This document shows, piece after piece, positions 39,994 to 43,796 of a stretch of 43,796 bases of DNA. This DNA comes from an uncultured Clostridia bacterium (GTDB lineage: Bacteria; Bacillota; Clostridia; TANB77; CAG-508), in assembly GCA_944391745.1 (NCBI GenBank), contig CALXUS010000017.1, positions 1 through 43,796 on the forward strand, written 5' to 3'. The notes under the pieces are model-generated. The model made no database searches and was not told the DNA's origin. It saw only the letters and a list, made by a program, of their open reading frames with translations. Every line of letters begins with the position of its first letter. Within the stretch, counting starts at the first letter, position 1. Made by a program: the position numbers and the translations under genes.

Positions 39994-41292
39994 TTAATTA
40001 CTGCTTTGTTTTTTTTCAATTTTTACCCATTTAATTGTATTATCGTCTACCTCTTCTATATTATAAGTAAATTTTTCATCTTCTACTACTAATTTTTCGC
40101 CTTCTTTAGGTATTTTTCCAAGCATTTCAATAAGATATCCAGATAATGTATCATAGTCACCATCTGGTAAATTAGTTGCTAATAATTTTCTAAGTTCATA
40201 AATTGGCATACTTCCTTCAACTAAATATGTATTATTATCTAATTTTTTATATTCTATTTCTTCATCGTCATACTCATCTAAAATGTTACCAACAAGTTCT
40301 TCTACTATGTCTTCCATTGTAACAAGTCCAGATGTTCCACCATACTCATCTAATACTATTGCTAACTGTTGTTTGTTCGTTTGCAATTCTTTGAATAGTT
40401 CGTCAATTGGTTTAGTTTCGGGGACGAAATATGCTTTTCTCATAATTTGCTTAATTTCTATTTTAGTACCTTTACTTACTGCCTTTAAAATATCTTTTAA
40501 AAATAATATTCCTACAATATCATCAATACTTTTTTCATATACTGGTATTCTACTGTATTTATATTCATCTATTTTATCTAATAGTTCATATAAATTATCA
40601 TTTACTTCTATTGCAAATATCTCTGTTCTATGAATCATTATTTCACTAGCAGTTATATCATTTAATAAAAATACATTATTAATTAAATCTTTTTCTGTTT
40701 TTTCTATAGTCCCTTTTTGTTGTCCTTCGTCAATCATCATTCTGATTTCTTCTTCTGTAACAATTTTTTCTTCATTTTCGCTAACACCGAATATTTTTGA
40801 TATAAAATTGGTTACTCCACTTAATAATTTTACAAATGGTGAGGCTATTGCTGAAATTAAACTAATAAATCCTATTGTTCCATAAGCTATTTTCTCTGAA
40901 TATTTCATTGCTAGTCTTTTAGGGACTAACTCTCCAAATATTAAAGTGAAAAAAGATAAAATAATGGTTATTACAATTATTGAACAGGCTTGCCAAAAAT
41001 CCATTCCTAGACTAGGTAACCATGAATTTAAAACTGGTGCAAGTTTGCTTGCAAAAGTATCTGCGGCAAATGCACTCGACAAAAATCCAGCTAATGTTAT
41101 ACCAATTTGAATTGTAGATAAAAATTTGCTTGGATTATCTAACATCTTTTTTATTTTCTTTGCTTTTTTATTTCCTTCTTTTGCCTGCTTTGCAATTTTA
41201 TTATCATTTAGTGAGATATAGGCCATTTCACTTGCTGCAAAATAGGCATTAAATAATACTAATATGACTAATGCTAATATTTGAAAAAACAT
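39994..41292 (-). CDS. CNNM/CorC family transporter-like protein (hemolysin C family)
   Basis: A 432-aa protein. An N-terminal DUF21/CNNM membrane domain (about 1-185, four helices, with FNAYFAASEMAYISL and the FGELVPKRLAMKYSE segment) precedes two CBS domains (about 205-330, with MIHRTEIFAIE and IVLDEYGGTSGLVTMEDIVEELVG at the end) and a C-terminal CorC/HlyC domain (about 345-425, with GDYDTLSGYLIEMLG). Such proteins move or regulate Mg2+ or Co2+. The older name hemolysin is historical. GGAGG precedes the ATG. The MgtA-type ATPase about 2.5 kb away is consistent with a Mg2+-related neighbourhood. Confidence 0.92.
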   Translation of the reverse strand: MFFQILALVILVLFNAYFAASEMAYISLNDNKIAKQAKEGNKKAKKIKKMLDNPSKFLSTIQIGITLAGFLSSAFAADTFASKLAPVLNSWLPSLGMDFWQACSIIVITIILSFFTLIFGELVPKRLAMKYSEKIAYGTIGFISLISAIASPFVKLLSGVTNFISKIFGVSENEEKIVTEEEIRMMIDEGQQKGTIEKTEKDLINNVFLLNDITASEIMIHRTEIFAIEVNDNLYELLDKIDEYKYSRIPVYEKSIDDIVGILFLKDILKAVSKGTKIEIKQIMRKAYFVPETKPIDELFKELQTNKQQLAIVLDEYGGTSGLVTMEDIVEELVGNILDEYDDEEIEYKKLDNNTYLVEGSMPIYELRKLLATNLPDGDYDTLSGYLIEMLGKIPKEGEKLVVEDEKFTYNIEEVDDNTIKWVKIEKKQSSN

Positions 41293-41527
41293 TTAATAAA
41301 TCCTCCATCAATGAGCTAATTATATATATTTAATATTTATGTGTCAATATCATTTTGTAGCAAAAAATTGTTATTTATAATATTATATAAAGAGTTTACA
41401 AAGTGTACACATTTTATTTTTTCTGTTCTTATTATTAGTTAATCTATATTAAAAAATAGTTGTATCAAAATTTTTAAAATTCAATATTATATAATGAGAT
41501 TTTTCGAAAATACAATTGGAGGTAACA
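41293..41527. other. Divergent intergenic region
   Basis: About 235 bases between the CNNM gene and the M14 peptidase gene, very A+T-rich. GTGTACAC at 41403-41410 is a perfect 8-bp palindrome and TATAAT occurs at about 41490, but I cannot identify a matching -35. No gene is seen. Confidence 0.5.
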
Positions 41528-42457
41528 ATGGGAAATAATGAACAAATAGTTAATACAAAAGAGCCATATACTTATGAGCATTTACAAGAAGATTTGAAAA
41601 AGCTTAAAGATAAATATTCATTTTTGCAAATTGAAACAATTGGAGAAAGTGTTCAAAAAAGAGCTATACAAAGTGTGCGCATTGGAACTGGTCAAAATGA
41701 AGTTATGTATAGCGCATCAATTCATGCAAATGAATATATAACAACAAATGTACTTATGAAATTTATTGAAGATTTTTGTGATGCCTATATTAGAGATGAT
41801 GACATATTTGAACACAGTGCGAAAATGATTTTTAATACATCTTCAATCTATATTGTTCCTTTGCTAAATCCAGATGGAGTTGAATTAGTAACAAAGAATA
41901 TAAAAGAAGGCTCTCAAGATTATATGCATTATAAACAAATAGCTGAACAGTTTCCTAACATATCTTTTCCAGATGGATGGAAAGCAAACTTCAATGGTGT
42001 GGATTTAAACTTGCAATTTCCAGCTAATTGGAATGAAGCTAGAGAAATTAAGTTTGCTCAAGGATTTAATAAACCAGCTCCAAGAGATTTTGTTGGCTTT
42101 GGTCCTCTTACAGAGCCTGAGGCTTTGGCAATTTATAACTTTACTTTAAAGCATAATTTTAGACTTATTTTGGCATATCATACTCAAGGTGAAGTTATTT
42201 TCTGGAAATATGCAAATTACTTACCTAAGGAATCTGAAGAAATTGGTAAGACTTTCAGTAAAGTTAGTGGCTATGATTTAAGTGCTACACCTCCTGAATC
42301 AGCAAATGCAGGTCTTAAAGATTGGTTTATTCAACAATATAATAAACCCGGATACACTATTGAAGCAGGACTAGGCACAAATCCACTATCTATGGCACAA
42401 TTTAATAAAATCTACAGTGATAATATTGGAATATTAGTTTTAGGAAGTATTATTTAG
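41528..42457 (+). CDS. M14-family zinc carboxypeptidase (gamma-D-glutamyl-meso-DAP peptidase-like)
   Basis: A 309-aa peptidase. Zinc ligands are His66 and Glu69 (SIHANEY) and His218 (AYHTQGE). The catalytic Glu279 lies in YTIEAGLG. The YIVPLLNPDGVELV block is also typical. Together these match Gram-positive M14 enzymes that cleave gamma-D-Glu-diamino acid bonds of peptidoglycan stem peptides. There is no signal peptide and no LysM domain, so it probably degrades wall peptides in the cytoplasm during recycling. An upstream TTG start overlaps the GGAGG site, so ATG at 41528 (five bases after it) is the start. The REP-like hairpin at 42471-42573 follows and may terminate it. Confidence 0.9.
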   Translation: MGNNEQIVNTKEPYTYEHLQEDLKKLKDKYSFLQIETIGESVQKRAIQSVRIGTGQNEVMYSASIHANEYITTNVLMKFIEDFCDAYIRDDDIFEHSAKMIFNTSSIYIVPLLNPDGVELVTKNIKEGSQDYMHYKQIAEQFPNISFPDGWKANFNGVDLNLQFPANWNEAREIKFAQGFNKPAPRDFVGFGPLTEPEALAIYNFTLKHNFRLILAYHTQGEVIFWKYANYLPKESEEIGKTFSKVSGYDLSATPPESANAGLKDWFIQQYNKPGYTIEAGLGTNPLSMAQFNKIYSDNIGILVLGSII

Positions 42458-42470
42458 AAAATTAACTGAG

Positions 42471-42573
42471 GCTGCTTTTGGGGACACCTTCCAAAAACAG
42501 CTTCAAAAATTAGTAAGTTAGAATTAGCATTAAAATAACGAAGCTGTTTTTGGAAGGTGTCCCCAAAAGCAGC
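42471..42573. repeat. REP/MITE-like inverted repeat, copy 2
   Basis: Arms 42471-42504 and 42540-42573 are perfect 34-bp inverted repeats with a 35-base A+T-rich spacer. They contain GGGGACACCTTCC/GGAAGGTGTCCCC as in copy 1 (10771-10855). Each arm is also an internal hairpin (GCTG-TTTTTGG type). It sits between convergent genes and can act as a terminator. The identical arms suggest recent insertion or maintained pairing. Confidence 0.85.
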
Positions 42574-42591
42574 TTTAAAAGTAGCACTGAT

Positions 42592-43785
42592 TTAAATCCA
42601 TTCTCTATATTTTTTTATATAAAACTTTTTTGCAAATAATGCAACAAAGCAATATAATAAAGTTACAATGAATATTAAAGCAATAAATTCTCCTGCAATA
42701 GGAACGAGTCCAATCATAGCTCCAAGAGGTGTAAATGGTACTACTAATCCGATAATTATTAGTAATGTTGAAGATATATATACGGTTTTATGTGCGTTAC
42801 TTTGAATGAATGGTATTTTTGATGTTCTTATAATGTGCATTCCTATTAAATTTGATACTATACTATAACTAAACCAAATTGTTTGAAATGTGGCTGCATC
42901 ACGTACTTTAAATAAGAACCATAATGATGTAAATACTATTATATCAAATGCCGAACTTACTGGTCCCATGAACAACATAAAATGTTTTAAACTTTTTATA
43001 TCAAGCTTTTTAGGTTTTTGAAGACATTCATCATCTACATTATCAAAAGGCAATGTCATCTGACCAAAATCATATAACAACCCTTCAACTAATAATTGTA
43101 TTGGTGTTTCTGGTAGAAATGGTAAAAATGCACTTGCAATTATTACTGACATAACTTCACCGAAGTTAAAACTTGTAGATAATTTAATATATTTCATTAA
43201 ATTTACAAAAGTTCTTCTACCTTCTGTCACGCCATCCAATAATACATTTAAATCTTTTTCTAGAAGTATGATATCTGCAGACTCTTTTGCAATATCAACA
43301 GCAGAATCTACTGATACTGCAACATCAGCATTTGTTAATGATGGGCTATCATTAATTCCATCACCCATGTATCCAACTACATAACCTGCTTCTTTTAATA
43401 TTCTTACTAATCTTGCTTTTTGTATAGGTGATAATTTTGCGAAAATATTGTTTCTCTTAAGTAATCTCAAAATTGCCCAATCAGTTAATTTATCTATCCT
43501 ATCACCCAGAATTATTTCTTTTGATTTAATACCAACTTTACCACATACGCATCTAGTAACTTCGGCATTATCACCAGTAAGAACTATTACTCGAATTCCA
43601 GCATTATTTAGCTTTTCAATTGATTCTTTAGCAGATTCTTTTGGAGGATCTAAAAATCCAATGAATCCTACTAATGTCATATCTTTTTCATCTTCAACTT
43701 TAAATCTTTTATTTTCACTTATATTATTTTTTTTGCAAATTGTAATTATTCTTAATCTTTGTTTATTTAATTTTTTATAAGTATT
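42592..43785 (-). CDS. MgtA-type magnesium-translocating P-type ATPase, C-terminal part only
   Basis: The last 398 codons of a P3B-type ATPase of about 900 aa. Visible: VGFIGFLDPPKES, IRVIVLTGDN, the hinge GYMGDGINDSPSL, and the membrane half with LPFLPETPIQLLVEGLLYDFGQMTLPFDNVDDE, which is typical of MgtA/MgtB. It would import Mg2+. The nearest ATG (43680) lies inside the conserved fold. Homology continues upstream (LNKQRLRIITIC) until an in-frame TAA at 43786-43788, eight bases before the window ends. The phosphorylation motif DKTGT would lie beyond. The gene is therefore either frameshifted, a decayed remnant, or affected by poor sequence at a contig end. No upstream exchange of frame can be followed within the window. 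Confidence 0.85.
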   Translation of the reverse strand, partial: NTYKKLNKQRLRIITICKKNNISENKRFKVEDEKDMTLVGFIGFLDPPKESAKESIEKLNNAGIRVIVLTGDNAEVTRCVCGKVGIKSKEIILGDRIDKLTDWAILRLLKRNNIFAKLSPIQKARLVRILKEAGYVVGYMGDGINDSPSLTNADVAVSVDSAVDIAKESADIILLEKDLNVLLDGVTEGRRTFVNLMKYIKLSTSFNFGEVMSVIIASAFLPFLPETPIQLLVEGLLYDFGQMTLPFDNVDDECLQKPKKLDIKSLKHFMLFMGPVSSAFDIIVFTSLWFLFKVRDAATFQTIWFSYSIVSNLIGMHIIRTSKIPFIQSNAHKTVYISSTLLIIIGLVVPFTPLGAMIGLVPIAGEFIALIFIVTLLYCFVALFAKKFYIKKYREWI

Positions 43786-43796
43786 TTAAATTTTTT

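Overview
The window is very A+T-rich and reads as the chromosome of a low-G+C Firmicute, most likely an uncultured gut-type Clostridia. The evidence is strong AGGAGG-type ribosome sites, consensus TTGACA/TATAAT promoters with 17-bp spacers, hairpin-plus-T terminators, a Firmicute-style gene set (HelD, TypA, class II aldolase, GlmM, L-lactate dehydrogenase) and very A/T-biased codons. No rRNA, tRNA, CRISPR array, integrase or complete insertion sequence was found. Nearly all genes lie on the minus strand. Only the genes at 1878, 8955, 27171 and 41528 are on the plus strand.

Layout. (1) 1-1877: a single orphan gene with its own promoter and terminator, then a gene-free A+T desert of about 1.4 kb holding degenerate inverted repeats. 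(2) 1878-8815: a diaminopentanoate-dehydrogenase-like oxidoreductase, an envelope-type two-component system followed by a CmpB-type membrane protein, NAD(P)HX dehydratase, and an EAL c-di-GMP phosphodiesterase with a degenerate GGDEF domain. (3) 8955-12316: two small signal-peptide/linker/membrane-anchor proteins, a frameshifted smpB, a membrane-anchored amidase and fructose-bisphosphate aldolase. (4) 12401-17106: HelD, lactate dehydrogenase and GlmM. (5) 17215-22177: argS heads a run of surface-glycan genes (Alg14/Alg13-like glycosyltransferase pair, flippase, second CmpB-type protein). (6) 22268-27899: Nudix hydrolases, an acetyltransferase behind a structured attenuator-like leader, phosphofructokinase, a cadherin-like surface protein, a small-molecule kinase and a cytoplasmic amidase. 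(7) 27975-39860: a tRNA-type O-methyltransferase, TypA, an S1-domain protein, a Cmk-PlsC fusion, a P-loop/Asp23 fusion, two membrane glycosyltransferases, PNPase and ribosomal protein S15. (8) 39994-43796: a CNNM/CorC transporter, an M14 peptidase and the C-terminal part of an MgtA-type Mg2+ ATPase that meets an in-frame stop near the window edge.

How the genes fit together. PfkA, Fba and Ldh form a homolactic glycolytic core. GlmM feeds UDP-GlcNAc synthesis beside glycan-assembly genes. PNPase, S15, S1, TypA and HelD are expression-machinery genes. CNNM and MgtA both point to Mg2+ homeostasis.

The most interesting signals are RNA- or repeat-level rather than a new protein system: the attenuator-like leader before the acetyltransferase (23411-23560), a compound palindromic element of relatively high G+C between trmR and typA (28930-29058), two copies of a REP/MITE-like inverted repeat carrying GGGGACACCTTCC, a long duplex in the pnp leader, a palindrome between the ribosome site and start of glmM, and the one-base frameshift in smpB. 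I did not find a protein cassette that I can call a new defence or biosynthetic system.
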